Assembly (NCBI RefSeq): GCF_030253575.1
Contig: NC_080557.1
Coordinates: 20,780,501-20,844,500, forward strand
Source: Rhododendron vialii
Lineage: Eukaryota > Streptophyta > Magnoliopsida > Ericales > Ericaceae
Length of the DNA: 64,000 nucleotides
Direction: 5' to 3'
The notes under the pieces were generated by a model, which saw only the letters and a program-made list of their open reading frames with translations, ran no database searches and was not told where the DNA came from. A program made the position numbers and the translations under genes. Below are positions 10,800 through 23,638 of this stretch, one piece after another (position 1 is the first letter of the stretch; every line of letters starts with the position of its first letter).

Positions 10800-12530
10800 C
10801 ACTGGTTCCGCTAACCGTCTTTCGAATTCCATCGGGCTAATTTGTTCCTCCTAAAAGCACTGATTCCGCTAACCGTTTCTTTCAGATTCCATCGGGCTTT
10901 CAGTCTTATTCTTTTTCATTGGCTCTTTGCTTCGTTCGCTCCGATATAAGGAATAACGCCCCCAAGCGTAGGGCTTAATACGTCAATTGAAGCATAATAA
11001 TCTGAAAGACCGGGATCGTACCCACGGGAATAATTAATAGGGCTTTGCTGGATTTGTAGATGTAAGCACGGGTTTTCGGCTTTTAGGCAGCCAACTTTGT
11101 TTTACGTTTGCGGTGGAAAGTAAAAAGGCTAAATTAAACAGGAATAAACTAGGATAAAAAGCAGGTTAGGTATAGGAATTACTAACACCCACGACTCGAG
11201 TTGAACTACATTTTTCACCCAATTACACGGTTTAAGATACTCAATTAAGGTTCCCAAACCGGAAAATAAGATGGTTCGATTACCAAGCTAGCTCTAGAAT
11301 TTATTTAGCAAATGCCTCGTGCGATAGAGCTCCAAGCATCATGTGTGGTAAGTAGGCGATGCTCTTACCTACACATGATCAAGGAGGTTAACACCTTAGC
11401 AATTTGACAAATAAACCCGAACCCCGCATCGATTTTTGAACCAAAGATTTAGACTTCATTGGTGAAAAATATAATTTTTACTCGAGTCATGAGGTGCTAA
11501 TCATTCCATGAGCTAACCTTGGAAAACTACTCACACATATCTATGAAGATAAGAGCAAGCAAAAATCTACTTAGCATAATTGAAATAACAACGCTAGAAT
11601 TAAACGATAGATTGGAAGATTGTCTACAACTTTAATAAAGACTACAATAGCAAAAACTAATTAACTAAAGCAGAAAATTAAATTTAAAGTGCTGAAAAAT
11701 GAAGAACAATGAAGAGCAATTCAAAAAACAAGTAAATTTAGGCTAGATCTAAATTATGCAATAAAAAAGTTGTTTGTACAAGTGACATCACTCCTATTTA
11801 TATCTCCAAGATTCGCGCACGGAATATCCCACGAGATGCTTCAAAAATCCACCTCTGAGGCCCTCGGTACCGATGGCAAAGGCCATAAGTTGCTGATGAA
11901 AGGGCTTCGGTACCAATTGAAACTGATGCTTCCCATCGATGCCGACTGTTTTAGATTGAACCTTTAGGTACTTCGGTACTGATGGAAGGAGATTCCACCT
12001 ATCAATGCTGAGCTGCTTACGTGCTACGCATTTTGTCCTTTTGTACCGATGGACAGAGATCTTGTCTACCGATGCCAATGGCCTATCTCCAGCACATGCC
12101 TCTTGCTCTATGCCTTGGCCTTTCTTGAGCCAACGGGTCACCTTCGGGTCCTTTTTGAACCTTGAATATCTTTGACAAGCTTTGAGCTTTAAAACTCCTG
12201 AATTTGAACGATTTCCTACAAAATGACACTAAAAATACCTTACAAGTAAAAGCACTTAAAATAACTAAATAAACGATTAAATTAAACTAATCTAGAAAAT
12301 CAGCGCAGCCGACATTGCATTACCGGGTGCTTATCAGTTATCACTCTTTCACCACTTTCACGAGACACTAGTTCCGCTAACCTTCCTTTCAGATTCCATC
12401 GGGCTCCTAGGTCACACCGGAGCCATGATTCCGCTAACTATTCTTTCAGATTCCATCGGGTTCTCATGCTCACACATGCACAACCGAGCCATGATTCCGC
12501 TAACCATTCTTTCAGATTCCATCGGGTTCT
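10800..12530. repeat. Tandem repeat (about 58-64 bp) split by the 1.4-kb LTR
   Basis: Five copies share TTCCGCTAACC followed by TTTCAGATTCCATCGGG. Two lie at about 10804-10897 and three at about 12369-12526. The solo LTR 10928-12343 landed inside the array. Confidence 0.85.
10928..12343 (-). mobile_element. Nested solo LTR, 1,416 bp
   Basis: It starts TGCTTCG, ends GTTATCA and has the 5-bp duplication ctctt on both sides (10923-10927, 12344-12348). On the minus strand the end near 11000-11040 has the CCCGTGGGTACGATCCC stretch that resembles the U5 part of Athila/Tat LTRs (compare 56750-56790), which suggests minus orientation. Several CGGTACCGATGG-like short repeats lie at 11860-12070. No coding potential is supported. 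Confidence 0.78.
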
Positions 12531-13969
12531 CATGCTCACACAATTTTTTTTTTCTCATTTCCTTTCGTAATCATCTCTTGTGTCTCGTAAACATGCATCA
12601 TTTCTCACGTTCACCAAAACTTAAGTCATATGATAATAAAATCTAATCTCCATGCCTTTCCTACTATCGATCACATAACGCAGCAACATGTAATATAGGA
12701 ACAACAATTGGATTCAATTTCCATTAACTAAACTTTAAGTCGTGTTTTTCTTAAACCAAAAACAAATATCAGTACACTTGGCAAATTGAGGACATTTCCT
12801 TCATGCAAACAAAACTCATTTTCTTTTTAAGGTGAGTAGATAGAAAGTTTCTACCTTAGTATCATTTTTATGATAGTAACGGTATTCCACATTGAAATGC
12901 TAAAATTAATATATACAATTTAACATGCGATAACATAAAAGTCATAATTTCAACATATAACACATTAACATTATACTTAGGTGAGCAGGTATGAGGTTTT
13001 TACCGTTCTTCTTGGCGATAGTCAAGTACGGCATGTCGGTATGGGTGGCGAACAGAGTGACGGCTCATCAGGTTAATTCGATTCAGAAGAAAATAAATTC
13101 TTTTTCTAGAATCAAAATAACTTCTAAAATTCTTGGAGTTAGGAACTAAGACCATTCGGTCTTGTGGTGGTCCTAAAAACTAAATTTTTTTCCTTCTCCC
13201 CTTCCTCACTTTGCCGAACTCCCTCCCTCTCTCTCTCTCTGATAAACTTCAAGCAAAATGGTTAAGAATCGAAGAAGGAAAAAAAGGTGTGAGTAAAATG
13301 GAGAAGTGGCCTTGGTATTTATAGGCCAATGGAACCCCTCTATCTCTCGGCCAATCTCTCTCTGTAAAGCTCATAAAGCTGCACACTAGGGTAACATGGG
13401 GTAATAAATGTTGGGTAGGAGAAATCTATACAAATCCCATCTCTCTGAGGCCTGCTTCCCCCCCCCCCCCCCTCGGCCCCACACCTTATTTCCCCTATTA
13501 CCCCTCCCCCCTCCCTTCTCCTGCTCTCCCCTTCGATCATTTACTTTCTTTTTTCTTTCTTTTTTTCTCTTTATTTTCTTTTGTTTCTTTTCGGCTAATT
13601 TTTTTTTTCTTTTTTTTTCTCTTTATTTCCTTTTATTTCCTTCCACTTTGAATCTTTGTTATTTTTTTATTTTTTAATTATTTTCTTTATTTGTTTCTTT
13701 TTCCATTTAGCTCCCTTCCTATTTTTTTTTTGGTTAACTCAAATTCTATTTTCAATTAAAATTGACTTTATACTCAATAAATTTATATTATTTTAATTAG
13801 TTAATTAATTAGTCTTAACAATGAATAATAAAAATAACTTATAATGAACAATAATAAATTGAAATAAAATTTCATTTTATTATAATTGAGTACATATTGT
13901 CAAAATATTAAAATACATAAAAACACAATAGGTAACCATGCTACTAATCAAACTATTATTTCTTACGTT

Positions 13970-14555
13970 TAAAAAATTTGTTCTTTCTTTCTTACACAAT
14001 AGGTTCAAGTCTAATTCTAGGTTTTATAAAGTAATTGAGAGAAAAAAAAAGTGTTTCAATTGATCATGTTTATCCGATTGTTTTTTTCCCCTTTTTTTTC
14101 TTTATAGATTAGATTAAAAAATATAGTTACAAAAATAAATGTTCAAATTTTCAATCTGTTTGAACCGGTGCAAAGTTGTTACTTTTCTGATCATTTCATC
14201 CTAAATGGTTATAATAAATTTTTGGCTCCAAGGCCTTTCAATGGACACCCTAAGCGAGTCTTAAAACTAAATAATGAGTCTTAAGGTGTTTGTTGAAAGG
14301 CCTTGGAGCCAAAAATTTATTACGACCATTCATGATGAAATGATCAGAAAAATAACATCTTTGCACTGGTTCAAACGAATTGAAAATTGAAACACTTATT
14401 TTCGTAACTATATTTTTTAATCTATGAAGGACAAAAAAAGAAAAATAAAACAGTCGGATAAACATGATCAATTGAAACACTTTTTTTTCTCTCAATTACT
14501 TTATAAAGCCTAGAATTAGACTTGAACCTATTATTAAAGAGAAAAAAAATTCAAA
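13970..14555. repeat. Fold-back (long inverted repeat) element, arms about 250 bp
   Basis: The left arm (about 13999-14252, reading from AATAGGTTCAAGTC) is matched in reverse by 14278-14534 (ending GACTTGAACCTATT), with a short centre near 14265. Similarity fades outward to about 13970 and 14555. It could be a fold-back MITE; a transcript would form a long hairpin. A diverged relative occurs at 32280-33660. Confidence 0.88.
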
Positions 14556-15425
14556 CTAGAAAAAAAGAAAAGGAAATAAAAATAAATAAAAAAAAACAAA
14601 CCGGAAAGAAAAGGAAAAAAAGAAAAAGAAAAGAATCAAACTGTATAAAGAAAAAAAGAAAGAAAAGGGAGAGAGAGAGAGAAAGAGAGAGAGAGGGGGT
14701 AGTCTGGGAAAATGGGGGGGGGGGGGGGCGTGTCAGGGGGGAATAGCAATTTTCCATCTCTCTCTCTTTTGGTAATTCTCGCCCTCCCTCTCTCTCTCTC
14801 TCTCATAAATACATGCATGTAGGTACATTATGGCTATATAAATAGGATGCCATGAGTTGTCTGGACTTTCTCTATTTTTCTAGGCATACACTAGCTACCT
14901 ATGATGAGATGATGTTTGTGTGTAAGAAACCCATGTGACCTTATCTCCTCCGTCTTCTTCTTTCTCCCCCCCGCCCCGCCTGCCAACGAAGCTAGCCTAT
15001 TTGAATGAGATAAAGTTGGTTTTTCTTGCCCTCCAAGGATAGCATTGATGAGATGTAAGGGTAATAAATGCAATCTTATTCCATATACATACAAGGTTAA
15101 AAATGGATAAAAATTCACTCTCTCTCCTTTGCCGAAATTTTTAAAAACAATAGGGAGATTGGTTTAATTTAACAGTATAATTAATAAATAATTCAATACA
15201 ATATTTAACTTTTTTTTTAAAAACTTGGGTAAAAAATCCGGGTCGTTACAGCATTGATCCTTTCCGCTATGCCTTCTTCCATTTCAATAAATTTCTTCAA
15301 AATAAAATTTCTCCCCCTTCTAAAATTAACTCCCAACGATGCGCCCAAATCCATTCTCCTATTGGCTCCTTAAAAAGCAAGGAGTTCCTGTTTCGAATGC
15401 CATCGGAAGATAAAGAAGAAGAGGG

Positions 15426-18180
15426 GATATACTCGTTTTACATGTTATTACTATGATAAATTGTAATTTGATGTGCCTCCTCCGAAAATGATAAACGGGT
15501 GAATTGTGAAGAAATGCATGGTTTATGCTTTTATTTGATGTGTGTGTGACTCTGTGTGTGTGTGTTTTTGGGGTAATTTTTTTTATTCTTTTTTTAAAAT
15601 GAACCTAGAAGGCCAATAACAGAGAGAAACTAACAAATGAGAAACTTTTATTTCGTCTAAGGTTTTTTTTTTTTTCCATTATGGGTTGTGTGCTCTAATG
15701 CGCATGTGTGGGTGTGAGCAAAAGCGAGAGCGAGGATTTTTTAGCATCTTTTGAAAACATCACAGATTACTAAAATTCATGAGAGAGATAAATGAGAGCA
15801 TGAGCGTAAAATGAAAAATTTTGAGAGCTAGCGAAAGTGGAGAGTCTTAGTGAAGAATAATCTTCTTCGTTTTTCATTTTGATGACAAAATCTTAGGCTA
15901 TATACTATATAGGGTATATATTTTACTACAGCGGCGGAGCTAGGAATAAAGTTTCGGGGTGGCCATGAAAAAAAAATTCAACCCCGAGTACCTTTCTATT
16001 CCTTACTCAACAAATTAATAAGCGAAAAAACAACTACTAAAATATATATCCTTGCATTCCATAGTAAAAGAAAAAGAAAAAATATTTATTCCATACCGGT
16101 CATCTATCAAAATAAAAAAAAGAGTTGTCTGAAAATCTATCAAAGTGGAACCTACCATTCTTCAAATCTCAAAAATCATCTAAGATTAACTTTGAATTAA
16201 TTTGATCACAATTTTGTTCTCGATGTATATAACTAAAGAATTTGAGAAAAACATCCTCTATTTTTGTTTCGAAGTCTGGTTTCGATAATCTTTATTATCG
16301 AAAAAAATTATCCTATCATTGCGGTAAAAACAAAAAGAGTAAACATAACTGTGATCACTCGGTAAAAAGGTGGTACATTGGGACTCGGCGCATATGCTAA
16401 GCCCCACTTTTTCTTAACAATTCAGAGGAATTCCGCGTGTCAGAATATATAATTTTATAAATTCATTGATAGTAGTGGTATGCAGAGATTTAGCATCTAG
16501 TTAACTACCAAATGATGAATTGCACTTTCCTCATGCAAGGAATTTCGGGCGCATTACTCTTAAAATACATTGAATTTTACAAATTACTAGGTCATTATCT
16601 GTCCTTATACAAAAATGACAATTTCAAAATAATACAAAAATTTATGTACATTTTATTTAACAAAAAACAACTCCAGAGCGACTCTGGTTTTGACACGGAT
16701 TCCAAGCAACGTTGGCCTAGACTCTGTTCCAGGGGTCCCACCTGTATCAACTGCTTCACTGCAAAATTCTGCACGCTCTGACAAATTGATCGTCGAAGCA
16801 AATGATTTGCCTGGATACAAACATATTCTGAGTGATAATTTACCAAGTAGAAATCCTAAAATTCAATACCATAATATGCGGTTTCAACGAAATAACACAA
16901 AATTATACAATAATTATAGTACACAGTCACAAGTAGCATTTTATGAATTTCTTGTCTTTAAGTGAATTCTAGATTTCTCCACCATGAGAAATACTCCTCT
17001 CAAACAACCTTTGAACTATAGCAACTCTGCCGATTTACCCTCTCCTTGCTTGCTCAGCCTGGGGTCCCAAACGAATAAGACCAAACTACATGTCGGATCG
17101 AACTCGACTGTACCATCACAAGGAGCGAATGATAAACCAACCAATCGCAAGAAATGATACTTATACTCCGGTTTCAACCAATAGAAACACCCCCGAAAAT
17201 TTCGGAAGATAAATCCAGCAGTGCCATATTTAGGGTTCGCGCGATATATCAAATCCACCGATATTAAACCACAATTGCCGATATCGTTACCCGTTCTTTC
17301 AGCAATCAACGGTCCTCAGCCACTTTGGCTATCTCTTGACCGTAACCATCACAATAATGACTACCAACATTTTACTTTCACTAAGTTTTAATGTCTAATC
17401 ATTTATTTCAAATCTCGAGTTCCACCCAGTGTACCTATTGTCCAATTTCTATGTTCACATAGCAATTCTAATTACCATAATCCACGTAACAATCAACAGC
17501 ATACAAAATTCACAAATACAATATTGCATGCATAAAGTCTGACATAACAATATTCTAATTTATTAAATATCAATTGATGAATAAGTCAAGATAAGTAAAC
17601 GGCGGTTTGAATAAAATTATTATCTTAAAAGATAAAGTTTTTTTTTTGTTTTTCTTTTACCAAATTACTAATATCAACTTATATGGTACTCTCGAAATCA
17701 TTTAATATATTTCTTTATTATCACAAAATAAATATTCAGTCAAACAATTAATTACTACACTTAAAATTAAGTCTATTTCTCACATTTAGAAATTATAAAA
17801 CATTTCCACTATTTTTCTATTTAAGATATTATCTTTAGCTACCATATTATTATTCGTAGATTTTACAAACTAATTTTTATTTGAAAATACATATTACTAA
17901 ATTTAGTATTTACTTAACTTTTTTTTTAACAAAGTACAATAAATGTTTAATATTAGATCTTTATAATGAGGTGATATGAGACTAATATTTTCAATAAAAT
18001 ATTTTGACATCATCTTATAAGTAGTAGCTATTTTTCTTTAGCGAGAACAAATATCTCCTCATTTACATTTTAAATCTAAATCCTTACGTATTTAATTATT
18101 AAATAATTACTACATGAACTACGATTATTCCGATAATTTATTAATCGCACAATTCTTCACCTACACATGAATTTCAACGC
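15426..18180. other. AT-rich intergenic DNA, no gene recognised
   Basis: No reading frame resembles a protein. Segment 15930-15965 (GCGGAGCTAGGAATAAAG) and 25858-25895 share a look typical of noncoding transposon remnants. The stretch 17020-17330 is less AT-rich but not coding. A 5.8% or similar composition figure was not computed. Confidence 0.5.
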
Positions 18181-18290
18181 CACAACCCTAAAACTTTTTT
18201 TGATTTCACTCTGGTTAGGGTTAGGGCTGATCTGAAATTGAGGCTTTCACTCTGAAATTAGGGATTTCACTTTGATTAGGGTTATGCTTC
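18181..18290 (+). repeat. Left arm of a diverged inverted repeat flanking the FRS sequence
   Basis: GATTTCACTCTGGTTAGGG at about 18204 matches, inverted, the plus-strand segment at about 24345-24390. The resemblance extends over several tens of bases on each side with gaps. Confidence 0.5.
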
Positions 18291-20653
18291 CTTGCTTGCT
18301 TAGGTGCTTATATTTGCAGTAATTTTTGGGATTATTGTTAGTAACTTCAAGCAATTTTGATTTTCAGAGAGACCCACGGAGGATTTTGTACGAAACTTTG
18401 TATGAGCAAGTGCCTGGTAGCGAAATGACAGCTTTCTGGTAAGGACTTCAACCCTTTGGTAATTTTGTGTTTAATGCAAGATGTGAACCACCTTGACTTC
18501 ACTATGGAACATTGTTTGTTTGAATTTATGTTTCTGTTGACTGTTCTAGTTGAAGTAAAACCCATGCTCAAGTATATCCCCAATATGACTGTAATTTCCA
18601 TCTTCCGTTGGTGAAGGATGCTCTAGCCATAATTGACAAAATAAAACAGGAAAATGTTTCTTGAATCTATGGTTGAATCAATGATGAATGATTATGCCAG
18701 AGCTATTGTGTTCTATGTTGGAAATAGGGATTTTTTCTAAAATGGAATCACAAACAAAGGCATGAAATCAATTGTGCTATTTGTAGATGGATTATGGAAA
18801 CACCAAATAAAAGGGTAATTAGAGCTATTTGTCTAGAATTTAATGTTCAACGTTGGAGGGTTTTTTTTGTAAGCTTTTTAAATGACATTTGCCTCTTCTC
18901 TGAATCAGTCCTCCAAATGATCCATGAGCACTTTTCTGTACTAGTGGTTCATATACTATTTCTCTCTTTCTTGGATGGGATATATTTTCTTCATTTGCGG
19001 TTGGCAGTTGATATATTGGCCTATGATGAATAATTGTCAAAGTCCGTGTATTGAAACATAAAATTTGGTAATTGTCAAGTTAATGAATGGTGAAGAATGT
19101 AATAGGAATGTTAAAGATAGAAGTTCGGCATACAGCATACTAGGTCCAGTTTGAAAACCAAAAGCTGGTAAATTACTGAAAACTTCTTTTCAAGTGCTGA
19201 ATTGTGATATCAAAATAGCCTCTTGGGGAATCAATGATTCTGCATGGTATATTGGTAATGGAACTAAAGATTTGACTATAAATTGATAAACAGTCCAATT
19301 ACAAAGTGATTGAGACATAAAGTTCAGTTTTGTTTGGTTTGGTTAGTCCAATTACGAAGCACGTCATTCAGAATCCCCTTCAAATGTCTAGCAAGATGGT
19401 AATTCCTGCAGCCTTTCAGAAGTCCCTCAGTTTTTAAAGCGTCCATATTTGTTTATCGACTGAAAATTCCAGCCGGTTGTTAATTTGTTTCCAAACAAAT
19501 AGATGAAGTGCAATGAGGATAAACTTTTGCTGTAAAAGATGAACATATTTTGTGCTTTGAGACAGTTACACTACATTTGCTGGTTCTTTACTGTAACTTC
19601 TTTAATGCATGTGGTATGAGTTTGAAGGTGGTGAAAGAGTTGCCTCAAGTGCAAGAGAGAGAAGCAAGAGGGCGAAGATTGGGCAGTGGTGGGCATGGTG
19701 GCGGCGGGTGTGCCTCAACTGCGGGAGAGGGTGAAGAAGGTGAGCGTGGAATGCTATAAGATGGAAAGAGAAGAAGGTTTCTGCAACTACAAAGCAGTCA
19801 AGATGCGGAATGATTTGGTGGCAAAGAAGAGCAAGACGTCGGGCTAGGATAAAAGTTGAATACAATTGAATGCTAATTTGTCTTACGATTGAAAAGTTGA
19901 ATACTGGAATGTAGCTTCTTCTTTTTTGTTTTGCAAATGAGGTTTATACCATTTGAGGAGAATGTATTCTTATTTATTTGGATATGAATGATATTTAGCA
20001 TGAGAATGTACTCTTGTTGTGTTTGTCATGAATGGATAAGTTGGCAATGGATTTTAGCTTTGAATGTGGCTTGTGAATGGTAATTTAGAATGAGAAATGT
20101 CCGGCGTGGACTTGTGCGTAACATGATGTTTTCTTCTTGTTTTTGATGTACTGACTGAGACGCGAGACGTCGGGTTAGGACAAAAAACAGGGGAGATTCT
20201 GCCGAAATTTTTCAGAAACCCTCATTCATGTGCATCTTCTATGAACATAACTGTGATAAATTTTCATACATGAATTTTTTTCTCGTATTTGTACGAATTC
20301 AATTTATGGTGTTTTCAACAAAGTGATCATGTTGCTTTCTTAAGCAACTTCCAAAAAAATCATCTAAGAATCAGCCCAATTGTGGAACCATAAGTCAATG
20401 CCACTCAAGTCACAAGCTTTTCATTCAAACCTTTAACATAACAACCAGATGTTATAACATGATAAAAATATGACGCGATACAGCTATGACACGAACAAAT
20501 ACTCAAATAGCTTTTTCTTACATGCCAATACCAAGTCTTGCAAAAAAAAACATAGTTTGAGATCCCATTGGGCACTGGCTAGTAAATGGACACGACACAC
20601 TACAGATACGACACGATACAAATACTAAAACACCAACAATCAAGTCAACTGAA
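18291..20653. other. Noncoding stretch inside the inverted-repeat interval
   Basis: No coding sequence is supported. A GACGTCGGG(T/C)TAGGA motif occurs twice (about 19833 and 20166). The last 400 bp is a possible 3' flank of the FRS sequence. Confidence 0.45.
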
Positions 20654-23638
20654 CTATTCTTCAGCATTATTCGGTGCATTCAGCATTTGAGTAAAACTTG
20701 GTGGTGGTCCTCCAACACATTGCCCTTGAGTCTCCAAAAAACTTGATTGCCCTCCTTCCCAAATTTGCCTACTTGTAATATTTGATTGCTCTCGCCAATC
20801 ATGACTACCGAATGAGGTTGGCATGTTTGTTTGTGAACTTGGAAACGCATACATAAATTGGTTGAAGCCTGTTTCGGTTGGACAGAACTTGGAGAAAATT
20901 GGAAGATGCTTCCTCCTTGTGCCATATTCGGTAGCATATTATGGGGCAACATATTTGGCCACATTGATTGCCCCATGTAGCTTGGCTGACTCTGGCCAAC
21001 AAGAAAAATGAGAATTAACAATAACTTTATCATGAAACAAAAACGTAAAAAGTTTAACAGGAAATACAAAAAAAAATTTACATTAACATTTACCACACTT
21101 TCTTGTGTCCCAATCTCCTGAAAAAAATAGTTGTTGTGTTCCAACCTCTCTTGTGTCCTAACCTCCTGAAAAAAAGTTTACAAGAAACATAAATATAAAA
21201 AGTTTATTGGAAATATGAAATTAGCAATACAAAAAAATTCTAAACTTTACATTAACTTATACCTTGGTTTTTTCCTTGGACAATGTCTTCATTTTTGTTT
21301 CTATTTTCTTCTTACCAATTTTTTCAACAATGTCTACCTTCCTTTTGTTTGGTGGTCTCCCTTTTCGACGAAGAGTTACTGGGTCAAGTATGTTTGTGAT
21401 TTCTTTGGAAGGTAGAACTTCATCTCCAATTGAAAAAGAATTACTAGGAGTATCAGAAATCACATTACTTCCACAAACAATCGAAGATTCAATCAACTCT
21501 CGTTTTAGCTCAAGTAACCATGCCATTACTTTATCATACTTCTCTTGACTATCTTCCGCCAAATCGACAACCTCATTAAAGAGATTGCACATATTGTCAT
21601 GCCGACGTGCTTCAATTGACGTTGACGAGTTATCATAGTTGATTCGAATTTTAGTGTGCACCCTTTTGACATTTTTGTTCCATCTCCTCAACACATATTT
21701 GTCAGGTACTCTTTCAACTCCCATTTGACTCCACACCGTCAGTTGATGTCTACAAACCATTCCTCTGTACTCAAACAATCGACAATTACAATGTGCTTCA
21801 TTTGTTTCAGCATTAAAATCAACAATAAATGGCACTTGAATTCTCTTTTCCTCTTCTCCATATGTAATCCACTCTTTTACCTCATATTCAGATACACTTT
21901 CATTTTTTTTACTACAAGAACACTCAAGTCTCCCCACAAATTCTTCATGAAACTCTCTCACCTTCTCATTCGTGTAAACACTTTGAAATTGCCTTTCCAA
22001 GCCACTTTTAGTTATTAATGGGATGAAACTCCTCCAACTTTTTCCATCTTCTTCATTTTCACTCTCCACCTTATTCGCCAATGCATTTTCATATTGCTCT
22101 ACAAATTGTTTCAAGGCCGTCTTTGAATGAATGTAACCATCAAAATATGCATTCATACCCTCGCTTCTTTGTGTGGATGACATTCCCGCCCAAAAGCAGT
22201 CATTCACATAAGCAGGAACCCACAGTTTTCTCTCCAAATATAACCCCTGTAACCATGTATTATTGTGAAGCTGGTACTTTTTGATGAATCCATCCCAAGC
22301 ATCCTCAAATTGTTTTATTGTCAATGAATTCCATACGGCCTTGCGCATACACGAACTAATTTGTTCATAGGCGTTGTACTTACCGAACTTTTCTGGCACC
22401 TTTTTCATAATATGCCATATACACAACCGATGTCGGGTGTCAGGGAATACTTTTTGTATAGCATTCTTCATGCCCAAACATTGGTCGGTAATTATTGCTT
22501 TCGGAGCACAACCCCACATGCATGTCTTCCAAGTCTCAAATAACCACGAAAATGACTCTGTGTCTTCATGAGAGATGAGCCCACATCCTAATAAAATCGA
22601 CTGACCATGATGATTCACGCCAATAAATGGAGCAAAAGGCATGTCATACCTATTTACTAAGTAAGTTGTGTCAAATGTCACAACATCACCAAACTCCTTA
22701 CAAGCTGCCCTACTCCTTGCATCGGCCAAAAATACATTCCTTAGTCGACCCTTGTCATCCAAATCCATGGCATAAAAGAAGTCAGAATTGTCAACTTTCA
22801 TTCTCATGAAATAACTATGCATCGCTTCAGCATCTCCTTCCACAAGTTTTAAACGTCGTTGTTTGTCCACAAAATTTCGGCAATCCTTCTGACTATATGG
22901 AAGCTTATTAGGTCCCCCCGCCTTAATCTAAAGTGAGGCATAAGTCTGGGGCAATTTAATCCCAGCTTTATCATTCAACATGAGCTGTCTTTTCACATGT
23001 TCATCAATTACCCTATTGCTCTTGAAGAACCTGCACTTTCCCGAGCTTTGATCGTGATTGTGCTCCAAGACAACTACGTTTAACCTCCACTTTCCATCCG
23101 GGTATGAAGCAACAATAAGGCGAGCCGGACAATCAATTTTTTGTTTGTGGTCGTGGTTTCACCGAGTTGCTTCCTCTCACCCTTGCCTTTCCACCACGAC
23201 TGCATTGAAGAGTTAGATTCTTCAAGTTTCCATCTTTTCCCTTTCTTGACGTTCTTTTCGCCACAACAAATCCTTGTTGTTTAGCGTATCTTAAGTAATA
23301 CACATAAGCTTCGTTTGATGTGTCAAATTCCATTCCCACCTTCGGTTCCTCGATTCTATCATTACAATTTTCTGTTGTCTCATAGTACCACTCAATACCT
23401 CTACTTCGTTGTCTCCACTCCCTACCTCCTCCTCCTACACCTCTTCTTCTACATCTCTACAAAATTTAACAAAAAATTATAACTAATTAAATCTTGACTA
23501 TTGCCAAAAAAACCATGTAAATTATATTAAAGGATGAGGAAAATACCTTCTAAAATCAATTTCGTCATCCAGAGGAGGCATAGCCGACCGAATAGACTCC
23601 GGCGATATCAAAGACGATGGTGATGGCAAAGGAAACAT
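20654..23638 (-). pseudogene. FAR1-RELATED SEQUENCE (FRS/FHY3 family, MULE-transposase derived), broken
   Basis: The family is light-signalling transcription factors derived from Mutator-like transposases. From the minus-strand ATG at 23638 there is a short exon, then an FAR1 DNA-binding part (VGMEFDTSNEAYVYY, about 23340), then an open stretch 22870-21263 with the MULE core: TFDTTY, ITDQCLGMKNAI and RSEGMNAYF supply the D-D-E, followed by a SWIM finger (CNCRLFEYRGMVCRH). Last exon about 20996-20654. Breaks: a frame change near 23135 in an A run, a TAG at about 22930, a frame change between the first exon and the FAR1 part, and another near 20880. A duplicated mini-exon (GGACACAAGA twice) lies near 21080-21170. 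The 537-residue central part is undamaged, so decay is recent or some breaks are homopolymer errors. Confidence 0.82.

Larger units (their letters stand above)
10293..15250 (-). mobile_element. Long solo-LTR-like element (TGTAATGCCCC...GGGTCGTTACA), interrupted
   Basis: It starts TGTAATGCCCC, ends GGGTCGTTACA and is flanked by the exact 5-bp duplication gcatt (10288-10292, 15251-15255), as LTR elements are. No gag-pol is inside, so it looks like a solo LTR, about 3.54 kb after removing the 1.4-kb insertion. A TATA-like TATAAATA on the minus strand (13316-13323) gives its orientation. Near 10550-10590 the minus strand carries an AGCTCACGGTGTT motif also present in the plus-strand LTR at 50087-54201, so the two belong to related gypsy families (Tekay-like is a guess). 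It holds a tandem repeat, long polypyrimidine tracts and a fold-back. Confidence 0.82.
9925..15425 (-). mobile_element. Truncated non-LTR (LINE-like) 3' fragment, split by an LTR insertion
   Basis: The two halves are 9925-10292 and 15256-15425, together about 540 bp. The minus strand ends in a poly(A) tail (T run at about 9927-9938). The 10-bp duplication gatatactcg flanks it exactly (9915-9924 and 15426-15435), as expected for target-primed insertion. A weak reading frame is present but no recognisable LINE domain, so the source family is uncertain. The whole central 4,963 bp is a later insertion with its own duplication. Confidence 0.8.
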
